DNA from: an uncultured Amphritea sp.
Lineage (GTDB): Bacteria; Pseudomonadota; Gammaproteobacteria; Pseudomonadales; Balneatricaceae
Direction: 5' to 3'
DNA length: 40,390 nucleotides
NCBI RefSeq assembly: GCF_937127095.1
Contig: NZ_CAKZLP010000081.1
Coordinates: 1-40,390 of the forward strand
Part shown: positions 33,233 to 40,390 of the stretch, piece by piece
How the letters are laid out: each line of letters opens with the position of its first letter
Numbering within the stretch: the first letter of the stretch is position 1
The notes under the pieces: model-generated
The model's database searches: none
What the model was told of the DNA's origin: nothing
Seen by the model: only the letters and a program-made list of their open reading frames with translations
Program-made: the position numbers and the translations under genes

Positions 33233-34756
33233 ATGCTCACTGCGTCGCTGACTGAACTGTTCAATAACCCTCTGGTAACCGCCATGGTTGGTGTCGTGCT
33301 GGGCGTATTGTTTGGGCTGATGCTGATGCTGTTGGTGAAGCAGAAGCTCAATGCCCGTCATAATAGTCAGCTGCAGCAATCTGAGATTGAACAGCAGAAA
33401 CAGCAGGAGCAGCTTGATCGTTTTCAGGTCGATCAGACAATTGCCCGCGATAAAACCGAATATCTGGAGCAGGTGCTACAACAGAACAGCGCCCGGATCC
33501 GCGAGTTAGAGCTGGATCAGGTGCGATTGCAGCAGATCGAGGTGCAAAAACATGCGCTGGATGAACAGCTGGCAGAGCAGCAGGAGCAAATGGACAATCT
33601 GCAACGCTTGCTGAGTCAGCGTCAGGCGCGGATTGCTGAACTGGAAAGCCGACTGGAAAGCGAACGTGAGTCTCAGTCTGAAAAACTGCAACTGCTTACC
33701 GAAGCGCGGGATCAGTTGAAAGGCGAGTTTCAGAATCTGGCGAACAAAATATTTGAAGAGAAGTCCGCTAAATTCACCAGCACGAATAAAGAGTCGCTGG
33801 GATCACTGCTGACACCGCTGCGCGATCAGTTGGGCGAGTTTAAACGCCGGGTTGAAGATGTCTACGATAAAGAGGCAAAAGACCGCCGTTCCCTGTATGA
33901 GCAGATCACCCAGCTGAAAGAGCTGAATCAGCAGATGAGTGTTGATGCCGTTAACCTCACCAACGCGCTTAAAGGCGAGAGCAAGACTCAGGGCAACTGG
34001 GGCGAGGTGATTCTAGAGCGGGTGCTGGAACAATCGGGTCTGCGTAAGGGCTATGAATACGAAACCCAGGTTTCTCTGAACGAAGCGGGGCAGCGTTATA
34101 TGCCGGATGTGATCATCCGTCTGCCGGACGATAAGGATGTTATCGTTGACGCGAAAGTCTCGCTGACCGCCTATGAAAAATACTGCTCTGTTGATGAACC
34201 GTCACAGCAGGAGCGGGCCTTAGCCGAACATCTGCAATCGATACGCAACCATATCCGGGGCTTGAGTGATAAAGCCTATCAGAGCCTGGAAGGGGTGCGT
34301 TCCCTGGATTTCGTGCTGATGTTTATTCCGGTGGAGGGTGCCTTTCTGTTAGCGCTGCAGCAGGATAAAGAGCTGTTCAGCTTTGCCTATGAACGCAACA
34401 TTATTCTGGTAAGCCCCTCAACGCTGCTGGTGACCCTGCGGACCATCAATAATATCTGGCGCTATGAGCGGCAGAACCGCTTCGCCCAGGAGATCGCCCG
34501 CCGCGGCGGTGAGCTGCACGATAAGTTTGTTGGCTTTGTTGAGTCACTGGATGATGTGGGGCGTCATCTGGGTCGTACCCAGGTCGCCTTTGATACCGCG
34601 CACAAGCGGCTCAGCAGCGGTAAAGGGAATCTGGTGAATCAGGCGGCTTCACTGCATAAGCTGGGAGTGAAGAACAAGAAAGAGCTGGATAAGAAACTGG
34701 CGGATAGTGCGTCAGAGTCCGATCCGGATGCTGAACAGCTGGAGATTCTCGACTGA
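33233..34756 (+). CDS. rmuC: RmuC, DNA recombination-limiting protein
   Basis: A 507-residue RmuC protein: an N-terminal membrane helix (15-36), a long coiled coil (about 40-150) and the RmuC nuclease-like domain (about 195-440) with TQGNWGEVILERVLEQSGLR, the PD-(D/E)XK-like strand PDVIIRLPDDKDVIVDAKVS, and FVLMFIPVEGAFLLAL. RmuC limits inversion at short inverted repeats in Escherichia coli. AAGGA lies about 9 bases upstream. Its stop overlaps the next start by one base. Confidence 0.93.
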   Translation: MLTASLTELFNNPLVTAMVGVVLGVLFGLMLMLLVKQKLNARHNSQLQQSEIEQQKQQEQLDRFQVDQTIARDKTEYLEQVLQQNSARIRELELDQVRLQQIEVQKHALDEQLAEQQEQMDNLQRLLSQRQARIAELESRLESERESQSEKLQLLTEARDQLKGEFQNLANKIFEEKSAKFTSTNKESLGSLLTPLRDQLGEFKRRVEDVYDKEAKDRRSLYEQITQLKELNQQMSVDAVNLTNALKGESKTQGNWGEVILERVLEQSGLRKGYEYETQVSLNEAGQRYMPDVIIRLPDDKDVIVDAKVSLTAYEKYCSVDEPSQQERALAEHLQSIRNHIRGLSDKAYQSLEGVRSLDFVLMFIPVEGAFLLALQQDKELFSFAYERNIILVSPSTLLVTLRTINNIWRYERQNRFAQEIARRGGELHDKFVGFVESLDDVGRHLGRTQVAFDTAHKRLSSGKGNLVNQAASLHKLGVKNKKELDKKLADSASESDPDAEQLEILD

Positions 34757-35439
34757 TGATCTCTGTTGTGGGGTATGGCTCATTGCTTTCAGAAAGCTCG
34801 GCACGGCAAACCGTGCCGGGCTTAGAAAACTTTCGTCTGGTGCGGGTACCCGGTTATCGGCGCATCTTTAATAAAGTCGGCATCGTCTTTCTTAGCCGTC
34901 ACGGTGCGGACCCTGACAGTCTGCAGCTGGCTTCCTGCTCGACCCAGGCTATGGCCGGGTGTGAGATTATCTGCAGCCAGTTTGAGTGCTCCCCGGAGGA
35001 GTTTGTCGAACTCTATGAGCGCGAGCACCGGTTTCGCTGGATCGAAGTGGAGACGACTCCTCTGGACGGGGCCCAGCTCTCTAACTCTAACAAGCCCTCT
35101 GACACGTCGCCTGACACTCCCTCCCTGGGACGAATGTGTACTGGTTACGATGATATAGAGTATCGTCTTAATAAATGCGTAACACCGCAGGAATACGAAC
35201 TGAGGGTGGGGCGTTACTATTCTGGCCCTATCTGGCGTGATGATATTCTGCCTTTTCCCCGTTATCTGGCTTTCTGCCTGCAGGCTGTGGCCTCGCAGGG
35301 GAGTGTTGTGCTGGATAACTTCCTCGATAGTAGTTTTCTGGCGGACGGTAAGACAACCATCAGAACCTACCTGGCGCAAACCCCGGAGCTGCGTAACTGG
35401 CGTACGTTTGATACGGGTTATCGTTACCGGGCTGACTAG
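34756..35439 (+). CDS. gamma-glutamylcyclotransferase-like protein
   Basis: A 227-residue protein that opens with VVGYGSLLSESSA; the GYGSLL motif (6-11) is the glycine-rich substrate loop of the gamma-glutamylcyclotransferase/ChaC fold. Later conserved-looking parts are VPGYRRIFNK, EREHRFRW and YSGPIWRDDILPFPRYL. It may cyclise gamma-glutamyl compounds to 5-oxoproline, but family members vary and the substrate is unknown. The ATG overlaps the rmuC stop (TGATG), so it is translationally coupled to rmuC. Confidence 0.72.
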   Translation: MISVVGYGSLLSESSARQTVPGLENFRLVRVPGYRRIFNKVGIVFLSRHGADPDSLQLASCSTQAMAGCEIICSQFECSPEEFVELYEREHRFRWIEVETTPLDGAQLSNSNKPSDTSPDTPSLGRMCTGYDDIEYRLNKCVTPQEYELRVGRYYSGPIWRDDILPFPRYLAFCLQAVASQGSVVLDNFLDSSFLADGKTTIRTYLAQTPELRNWRTFDTGYRYRAD

Positions 35440-35673
35440 CCCGTCTGATTAGCGTTTCTGATTCACCGATCTGCTGGCTTATTCTTCTGAACTCTTCAGC
35501 TGTCCCGCGATAGTGGGGGTGCTGAGTTGCCGGAGTCTTACTTCGACTGCTTAGCCTTCTTAGATTAACTATTCAGATTAACCCCTCAGCTTAATCTCAA
35601 TGTCATGATTATCTTCGTGATTAGTAAAAATATCAGTGGATATTTTTGTCATCCTTTTTATCGATATATTTTA

Positions 35674-35817
35674 TCAAAATAACGTTTTGATTTTTTGCGA
35701 ATAATCAAAAATAACTTTTGAAATTTCTATAAATCATCAATATTAAATATTGAAAATTCTTAAAATCATCAAAATTAAATATTGATTTGTATATTTATAA
35801 TCAATACTTAATTTTGA
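35674..35817. promoter_or_regulatory. array of five 17-bp TCAA-N9-TTGA dyads at 32-bp spacing
   Basis: TCAAAATAACGTTTTGA (35674), TCAAAAATAACTTTTGA (35705), TCAATATTAAATATTGA (35737, perfect palindrome about a central A), TCAAAATTAAATATTGA (35769) and TCAATACTTAATTTTGA (35801). Starts are 31, 32, 32 and 32 bases apart, about three helical turns, so all sites face the same side. The spacers are AT-rich and differ from one another. Regular spacing plus conserved symmetry indicates binding of a multimeric protein. I do not recognise the motif as a known operator. Confidence 0.75.
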
Positions 35818-35887
35818 TTTTTGTATATTTTTTGTACAAAAAATCATCAATATGTGATAAAAATAGAGGGGTAATCAAAGAAGTGCT

Positions 35888-35948
35888 ATATTTGCCGCAA
35901 AAGCAGCGGTGATAGGGTATTTGCCGCTAAAGATGGCAAAAAATTGCC
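35888..35948. repeat. TTTGCC/GGCAA repeats downstream of the dyad array
   Basis: TATTTGCCGCAAAAG (35888-35902) and TATTTGCCGCTAAAG (35918-35932) are 30 bases apart; GGCAA-AAAA-TTGCC follows at 35935-35948. They form a second, different repeat set in the ftsA leader. Confidence 0.6.
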
Positions 35949-36206
35949 GATATAGATAAAAAGCTCAAAACGTTTCTAATTATTTAATGGCTAAGTATGT
36001 TGTGTTTTAAGAAATACTCATTTTTAGCAATTATTTGGTTTATTTTTTGCTGTAGTTGTAAATAATACGGCTCAGGGTGAAAATATTGGTTTTACCGGGT
36101 GAAAAACATCCGGAATTGGCCCGATAACACTCAGGGCTGAAATAAAATCAGCTTGTAAATTACCGTTTTCTCTCTGGAGAGACGGATAGATAAAATGTGA
36201 CTTGAT

Positions 36207-37445
36207 ATGGCAATGACAAGCAATATGATCGTGGCACTGGATATTGGCACCTCGAAAGTGGTGTGTCTGGTGGGCGAGATTGGCCTTGACGGCACAATCG
36301 ATATCGTTGGCATTGGCTCCCATGAGTCGCGTGGCCTGAAGCGGGGCGTGGTGGTGAATATCGAATCCACCGTGCACTCCATTCAGCGGGCAGTGGAAGA
36401 AGCTGAACTGATGGCGGGCTGTAAAATTCATTCAGTAACGGTGGGTGTTGCCGGTAGTCACATCAATAGTATGAACTCCCACGGCATCGTTGCGGTGCGT
36501 GACGGTGAGGTGATGGAACACGATCTGGAACGGGTGATTGATGCGGCCCGGGCGGTGGCGATTCCCGCTGACCAGAAAATCCTGCATATACTGCCGCAGG
36601 AGTACGTGATCGACAACCAGGAAGGTATTCGCGAACCTCTGGGCATGTCCGGCGTCCGTCTGGAAGCCAAAGTACATCTGGTAACAGGCGCAGTGAACGC
36701 CGTACAGAATATCGAAAAATGCGTCAAGCGTTGTGGTTTAGCGGTGGATAACGCCGTGCTTGAACAGCTGGCGTCTAGTTATGCGGTGTTAACCGAGGAC
36801 GAGAAAGAGCTTGGTGTGTGCATGGTGGATATGGGTGGCGGGACCACCGATATCGCTATATTCACCGGCGGTGCCATCCGTCATACGGCGGTGATTCCGA
36901 TTGCCGGTGATCAGGTCACCAACGATATCGCTATGGCGCTGCGGACACCAACGCCCCATGCGGAAGAGATCAAAATTAAATATGCGTGTGCACTGGCGCA
37001 ACTGGCCAGTGCTGACGATACCATCAAAGTGCCCAGTGTCGGTGATCGTCCGGCACGCGACCTGTCCCGGCAGGCACTGGCTGAGGTGGTTGAACCCCGC
37101 TATGACGAGTTGTTTACGTTGATACAGGCGGAGTTACGTCGTAGTGGGTTTGAAGATTTAGTCGCGGCCGGCATCGTACTGACCGGTGGCACTGCAAAGA
37201 TGGAAGGGGCGGTTGAGCTGGCGGAAGAGATCTTCCATATGCCGGTGCGCCTGGCGTTGCCAAAAGGTGTGCGGGGCATGGGGGATATTCTCAACAGCCC
37301 TATCTATGCCACCGGTATCGGCCTGTTGCAATACGCTAAGCTGGATAGCCATCATCAGGGTGACGCAGTCCCGGTGAGTGAAGACGTGGCAGAACGACCA
37401 AATGTACTGGACCGGATGAAAGCCTGGTTTCAGGGAAATTTTTGA
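36207..37445 (+). CDS. ftsA: FtsA, actin-like cell-division protein
   Basis: FtsA tethers FtsZ filaments to the membrane and recruits later divisome proteins. The 412-residue sequence shows the actin-fold phosphate loops MIVALDIGTSKVV and VDMGGGTTDIAIF, the adenosine region GIVLTGGTAKMEG, the 1C-domain segment SRGLKRGVVVNIEST, and the C-terminal amphipathic membrane helix VLDRMKAWFQGNF. It closely follows the Pseudomonas type. The ATG at 36207 lacks a good ribosome site; ATGs at 36213 and 36225 are alternatives. ftsQ is not upstream, unlike the usual dcw cluster; ftsZ follows after 59 bases. Confidence 0.96.
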   Translation: MAMTSNMIVALDIGTSKVVCLVGEIGLDGTIDIVGIGSHESRGLKRGVVVNIESTVHSIQRAVEEAELMAGCKIHSVTVGVAGSHINSMNSHGIVAVRDGEVMEHDLERVIDAARAVAIPADQKILHILPQEYVIDNQEGIREPLGMSGVRLEAKVHLVTGAVNAVQNIEKCVKRCGLAVDNAVLEQLASSYAVLTEDEKELGVCMVDMGGGTTDIAIFTGGAIRHTAVIPIAGDQVTNDIAMALRTPTPHAEEIKIKYACALAQLASADDTIKVPSVGDRPARDLSRQALAEVVEPRYDELFTLIQAELRRSGFEDLVAAGIVLTGGTAKMEGAVELAEEIFHMPVRLALPKGVRGMGDILNSPIYATGIGLLQYAKLDSHHQGDAVPVSEDVAERPNVLDRMKAWFQGNF

Positions 37446-37504
37446 ACGTAAAATAAGCAATACAACAGGTGCGGGTTGGGCACTGAACCTGGAGGATAAG
37501 GGAC

Positions 37505-38710
37505 ATGTTTGAATTAGTTAATAACATAGCGCAGAACGCGGTCATTAAGGTGATTGGCGTCGGTGGTGGCGGTGGTAACGCCGTACAGCACATGGTCTCA
37601 TCGGATGTCGATGGGGTTGAATTTATCTGTGCCAATACCGATGCGCAGGCGCTCAACAATATGGGGTCTCGCAACGTCCTGCAACTGGGTGGCGAGATCA
37701 CCAAGGGGCTGGGGGCTGGCGCGAATCCGGATATCGGCCGTCAGGCTGCACTGGAAGATCGCGAGCACATCATTGAGATGCTCAGCGGTGCAGATATGGT
37801 GTTTATCACTGCCGGAATGGGCGGCGGTACCGGCACCGGCGCTGCGCCGATTGTTGCTCAAGTGGCGAAAGAGCTGGGTATTCTGACCGTCGCGGTCGTC
37901 ACCAAGCCGTTCCCGTTTGAAGGTAAGAAGCGCATGCTGATCGCCGAACAGGGTATCAAAGAGCTGTCTGAACATGTCGACTCGCTGATTATCGTGCCCA
38001 ACGAAAAGCTGCTGCAGGTGCTGGGTAAAAACTGCACCCTGATGAAAGCGTTCGATGAAGCTAATGATGTCCTCAAAGGTGCGGTACAGGGTATCTCTGA
38101 CCTGATTATCCGTCCCGGCATGATCAACGTCGACTTTGCTGACGTACGTACGGTGATGTCCGAGATGGGCACATCGATGATGGGAACCGGTTCAGCCCGT
38201 GGCGACAATCGTGCGATTGAAGCTGCCGAAGCCGCTGTCCGCAGCCCACTGCTGGAAGATGTCGATCTGATGGGTGCCCGCGGTATTCTGGTGAATATCA
38301 CTGCCGGTCTGGATCTGGGACTGGGTGAGTTCAGCGATGTCGGTCAGGTGATCGAAGAGTTCGCCTCTGACACGGCTACCGTCGTCGTGGGTACCGTTAT
38401 CGACCCGGAGATGAAAGACGAGATTAAAGTTACCGTTGTAGCAACCGGACTGGGTGGCGCTGAAAAGCAGGATATCCGTGTCGTCAGCAATGGCGCATCT
38501 TCAGCAACAGGCTCCCGCCGTGCCGCCAGTGCTGTGAGCGATTACAGCCAGCTGGAACTGCCAACCGTGATGCGTAACCGTAACGATTCAGTACGTGCAC
38601 AGGATAACCCTGTTGTTGAACCTGAACCGGCTACCGAATCGCGTAAAACCGGTACCGATGACATGGAGTTTCTGGATATTCCAGCATTCCTGCGTCGTCA
38701 GGCTGACTAA
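37505..38710 (+). CDS. ftsZ: FtsZ, tubulin-like cell-division GTPase
   Basis: FtsZ polymerises at mid-cell to form the Z ring. The 401-residue protein has the tubulin signature GMGGGTGTGAAP (104-115), the N-terminal IKVIGVGGGGGNAV, the T7 catalytic loop NVDFADV (208-214) and, after a variable linker, the conserved C-terminal peptide MEFLDIPAFLRRQAD that binds FtsA and ZipA. GGAGGATAAGGGAC precedes the ATG. lpxC, which normally follows ftsZ, is absent; a terminator and tRNA-Ser come next. Confidence 0.98.
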   Translation: MFELVNNIAQNAVIKVIGVGGGGGNAVQHMVSSDVDGVEFICANTDAQALNNMGSRNVLQLGGEITKGLGAGANPDIGRQAALEDREHIIEMLSGADMVFITAGMGGGTGTGAAPIVAQVAKELGILTVAVVTKPFPFEGKKRMLIAEQGIKELSEHVDSLIIVPNEKLLQVLGKNCTLMKAFDEANDVLKGAVQGISDLIIRPGMINVDFADVRTVMSEMGTSMMGTGSARGDNRAIEAAEAAVRSPLLEDVDLMGARGILVNITAGLDLGLGEFSDVGQVIEEFASDTATVVVGTVIDPEMKDEIKVTVVATGLGGAEKQDIRVVSNGASSATGSRRAASAVSDYSQLELPTVMRNRNDSVRAQDNPVVEPEPATESRKTGTDDMEFLDIPAFLRRQAD

Positions 38711-38750
38711 AAGGTTGCCCGTAGGGATATGTCCCATCCCTTACCTTTTT
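38709..38750 (+). terminator. probable terminator of ftsZ
   Basis: AAAAGGT...ACCTTTT outer arms enclose AGGGAT / ATCCCT inner arms with loop ATGTCCC, ending in T5. It starts at the ftsZ stop codon. A second weak hairpin (ACCCCG...CGGGGT, about 38764-38792) follows. Confidence 0.7.
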
Positions 38751-38936
38751 AAAGCCAAACTTACCCCGTCTGCGGAGCGATCCCGGGCGGGGTTCTCTTC
38801 TTTAGCCTCCAAAATCCCCGCTCAGTTAGCGTTTTTAACGAATCCGAAAAAAGTCGTTAAAAAGCCTCACAGATGTTTGATTTAAAGCCTGAATTCTATT
38901 AAAGTACGCGGCCTCTGAGATCAGTCTTGGAGATTT

Positions 38937-39024
38937 GGTGAGGTGTCCGAGTGGCCGAAGGAGCACGCCTGGAAAGTGTGTATACCGCAAGGTATCGAGG
39001 GTTCGAATCCCTCCCTCACCGCCA
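38937..39024 (+). tRNA. tRNA-Ser (anticodon GGA)
   Basis: The acceptor stem GGTGAGG pairs with CCTCACC; the anticodon stem CACGC / GTGTG encloses the loop CTGGAAA with anticodon GGA at 38971-38973, reading UCC and UCU. A long variable arm (TATACCGCAAGGTAT, serine class) and the T arm GAGGG-TTCGAAT-CCCTC follow. The CCA end is encoded (39022-39024). Confidence 0.97.
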
Positions 39025-39043
39025 TTTATTTAAAACAAAAGAG

Positions 39044-39068
39044 CCTGGTCTAACCACCGGGTTTTTTT
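39044..39068 (+). terminator. terminator after tRNA-Ser
   Basis: CCTGGT / ACCGGG (one G-T pair) with loop CTAACC, followed by T7. Confidence 0.75.
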
Positions 39069-39100
39069 GTGTCTGAAATATGAGGGGAGGGTGAGTTCCC

Positions 39101-39269
39101 TCGTGGGTTCGAGCCGAGCGAAGCGAGACCACATCGGAGCCTGCGACGATAGCCCGAAGGGCGAGGAGTGAAACGACGAGGGCACCGAGCATAGCGAGAT
39201 AACGTTGGAGCTTGCGACGACGACCCGAAGGGCGAGGAGTGAAACGACGAGTAATCCTCCCTCACCGCC
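39101..39269. repeat. second tRNA-Ser 3' end interrupted by two tandem GC-rich units
   Basis: TCGTGGGTTCGAGCC (39101-39115) resembles the tRNA T arm TCGAGGGTTCGAATCC, and AATCCTCCCTCACCGCC (39253-39269) repeats the tRNA 3' end with one base missing. Between them two units share 40 of 44 bases (39137-39180 and 39208-39251), each with a CCCGAAGGG(C) hairpin and GAGGAGTGAAACGACGAG. The sequence after the second copy (TCAAAACGAAGAAGCCTG) also echoes that after the real tRNA. The rest of 39025-39331 shows nothing else. Confidence 0.75.
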
Positions 39270-39331
39270 CTCTGATTCAAAACGAAGAAGCCTGTTCTCT
39301 TTCTTCTTTGTGATCCGTTGAGCTCTTTGCT

Positions 39332-39892
39332 TTATAGTTCGTTAGAAATCCTCTTATACCCTTCTACCAGCCAGTGGTTGGCAGCCACCACTGATTCAGA
39401 AAAAGAGGAGTAGTCCGGGGCTACCTGCCTGATCTGCTTTAGATCAAAGCCCGGACCGATATTGGTCATCGGCGGAACATGCATCTGGGCTGGCAGGTCC
39501 AGGCCGTCAATTACACAGTTATGGCGAATAACGCAGCCAGCATTAATATGGGATCGGAATACCACGCTGTTAAAGCCGATGAAGACATCATCACCCACTT
39601 CACAGGGACCATGGATAATTGAGCGGTGGGCGATTGAGGTACGCTGACCGATAGTGACCGCAGCTCCGGATTTGGAGTGGATCACCACGCCATCCTGAAT
39701 ATTGGAGTCACGGTGAATAATAATCGGCTCCATATTACCGTCGGCGTCCACCTCATCGGCACGGATTACCGCGTAAGGGCCGACAAAAACATTGTCTTCA
39801 ATAATGACATGGCCACAGATAATGGCCGTAGGGTCGATAAAGGCTTTGGCAGACACCTGGGGGCTGAGACCTGAAGGGTTTTTTCGTAGCAT
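39332..39892 (-). CDS. gamma-carbonic-anhydrase-like hexapeptide-repeat protein
   Basis: A 186-residue left-handed beta-helix protein with hexapeptide repeats (IICGHVIIEDNVFVGPYAVI and onward) and a C-terminal helix. The three zinc histidines of gamma-class carbonic anhydrases are visible as His72 (VVIHSKSG), His89 and His94 (IAHRSIIHGP), with the expected five-residue spacing between the last two. It should hydrate CO2 if metal-loaded. It starts 3 bases after folE2 on the same strand; paralogues of zinc enzymes and FolE2 are commonly grouped under Zur control, so a role under zinc limitation is likely. Confidence 0.82.
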   Translation of the reverse strand: MLRKNPSGLSPQVSAKAFIDPTAIICGHVIIEDNVFVGPYAVIRADEVDADGNMEPIIIHRDSNIQDGVVIHSKSGAAVTIGQRTSIAHRSIIHGPCEVGDDVFIGFNSVVFRSHINAGCVIRHNCVIDGLDLPAQMHVPPMTNIGPGFDLKQIRQVAPDYSSFSESVVAANHWLVEGYKRISNEL

Positions 39893-39895
39893 AGC

Positions 39896-40390
39896 TCAGT
39901 TACCCGTAGTTGTTTTCTGGTCGATGACTACAGCATTATGGGCATGCAGACTCTCCTGGTGCTCGATTTTAAACCAGTAATCGGTTATCTCATCCATCGC
40001 TTCCAGTGATCGTTTTATCCGCCGTGCAGCATCTTCACAGAACATCAGGTTTTTAGCATTCAGGCGGGCGAACTCCTGCTCATCTCTGCGTTTCACCGCC
40101 GTTTGCACCGGGGTGCCCAGGGCGGCTTCGAAGCGATCGATAAGCTCGAATAACTGAGGAAAGGAACGGTCATCCAGTTGTACTTTCAGATAGGCATAGG
40201 AGCGTTGACTATGAGGCGTGGCGATGGAACCGGCATCAGACTGGAGCCACTGCAGCAGAGCCAGCTTCTCGATGGCCGTACCGCCAAACTTCCGATCGAT
40301 CGCTTCGCTGTATAACTGTCTTGATAATGAAGCAGAGCACGGACAGGTGCTGGAGTAGGGGATAGTCATCTCCAACTGGATGCTAAGGCG
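39896..40390 (-). CDS. folE2: FolE2, GTP cyclohydrolase IB (N-terminal part outside window)
   Basis: FolE2 converts GTP to dihydroneopterin triphosphate, the first step of folate synthesis, without needing zinc, and replaces FolE when zinc is scarce. The visible C-terminal 164 residues contain the active-site cysteine motif YSSTCPCSASLS, the family pattern HSQRSYAYLKV, and LNAKNLMFCEDAARRI. The frame is open to the window edge and upstream residues already match the family, so the TTG at 40375 is not the start. It forms an operon with the gamma-carbonic-anhydrase gene. Confidence 0.9.
   Translation of the reverse strand, partial: RLSIQLEMTIPYSSTCPCSASLSRQLYSEAIDRKFGGTAIEKLALLQWLQSDAGSIATPHSQRSYAYLKVQLDDRSFPQLFELIDRFEAALGTPVQTAVKRRDEQEFARLNAKNLMFCEDAARRIKRSLEAMDEITDYWFKIEHQESLHAHNAVVIDQKTTTGN

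Larger units (their letters stand above)
35440..36206. other. AT-rich 767-base leader of ftsAZ
   Basis: No gene is seen. Contents from left to right: a perfect AAAAATATC / GATATTTTT dyad (35626-35647), the five-fold TCAA-N9-TTGA array (35674-35817), a half copy TCAATATGTGA at 35847, two TATTTGCCGC-N-AAAG words exactly 30 bases apart (35888 and 35918) and GGCAA-AAAA-TTGCC (35935-35948). Since no cell-division gene precedes ftsA, its promoters must lie here. Confidence 0.75.

Noticed and set aside
35429..35442. Terminator at the end of the cyclotransferase-like gene
   Set aside because: GGGCT / AGCCC form a short hairpin over the stop codon, but no T-run follows.
35821..35860. DnaA boxes or replication origin in the AT-rich ftsA leader
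   Set aside because: The best match (TTATCACAT, complement of 35852-35860) departs from the DnaA consensus, and there is no cluster of boxes or origin-linked gene such as dnaA, dnaN or gidA nearby.
35674..35863. CRISPR array upstream of ftsA
   Set aside because: Spacing is regular, but repeats are only 17 bp, palindromic and variable in the centre, the gaps are about 15 bp, and no cas genes are present. Operator-type dyads fit better.
39050..39280. 76-codon minus-strand frame after tRNA-Ser
   Set aside because: It is read through the tandem GC-rich units and the copied tRNA end; the arginine- and serine-rich product is an artefact of the repeat.

Overview
The window reads as chromosomal DNA of a marine-type gammaproteobacterium. 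Protein sequences (GcvP, FtsA, FtsZ, SbcCD, RmuC, FolE2, the YdbH/YnbE/YdbL set) are typical of the Oceanospirillales/Pseudomonas side of the class; a genus such as Amphritea, Neptuniibacter or Neptunomonas would fit, but this is inference from protein flavour and not a determined assignment.

Layout. 1-5.8 kb: the end of pqqE (PQQ cofactor synthesis), converging on a HpaD/HpcB-like ring-cleavage dioxygenase, an AraC-type regulator, a GNAT acetyltransferase, a 2OG-Fe(II) oxygenase and a TRIC-family membrane protein. 5.9-10.8 kb: the overlapping sbcD-sbcC nuclease operon. 10.8-14.5 kb: an accessory patch with a dispersed repeat, a decayed fragment of a cyclase-family gene, an isolated integron attC site with two cassette-type reading frames on the minus strand, a hipBA-type toxin-antitoxin pair with a candidate operator, and a second composite repeat. 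14.3-18.2 kb: two tiny reading frames, a DUF945 protein, then a divergent LysR regulator / small protein / EamA exporter module bracketed by two almost identical terminators. 18.3-23.6 kb: gcvP and a divergent OprC-type copper receptor. 23.7-26.6 kb: a lipoprotein hydrolase that has no ordinary start codon and a von Willebrand A domain fused to an autotransporter barrel.

26.8-31.9 kb is a minus-strand envelope operon: ydbH, ynbE and ydbL (the AsmA-like inter-membrane lipid bridge, its outer-membrane lipoprotein and its periplasmic partner), then a DsbB-like membrane protein and an LpxR-like lipid A deacylase, closed by a terminator. 32.0-35.4 kb holds an O-methyltransferase, a small membrane protein, rmuC and a gamma-glutamylcyclotransferase-like gene.

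35.4-38.7 kb is the most striking part. ftsA-ftsZ sit here without ftsQ/ddl/mur genes upstream or lpxC/secA downstream, behind a 767-base AT-rich leader. That leader carries five 17-bp dyads of the form TCAA-N9-TTGA whose starts are 31, 32, 32 and 32 bp apart, i.e. on one face of the helix; it looks like an operator or nucleoprotein array. ftsZ is followed by tRNA-Ser(GGA), then a second, interrupted copy of the tRNA 3' end containing two tandem GC-rich units, and finally folE2 with a gamma-carbonic-anhydrase gene, a pairing seen in zinc-limitation responses.
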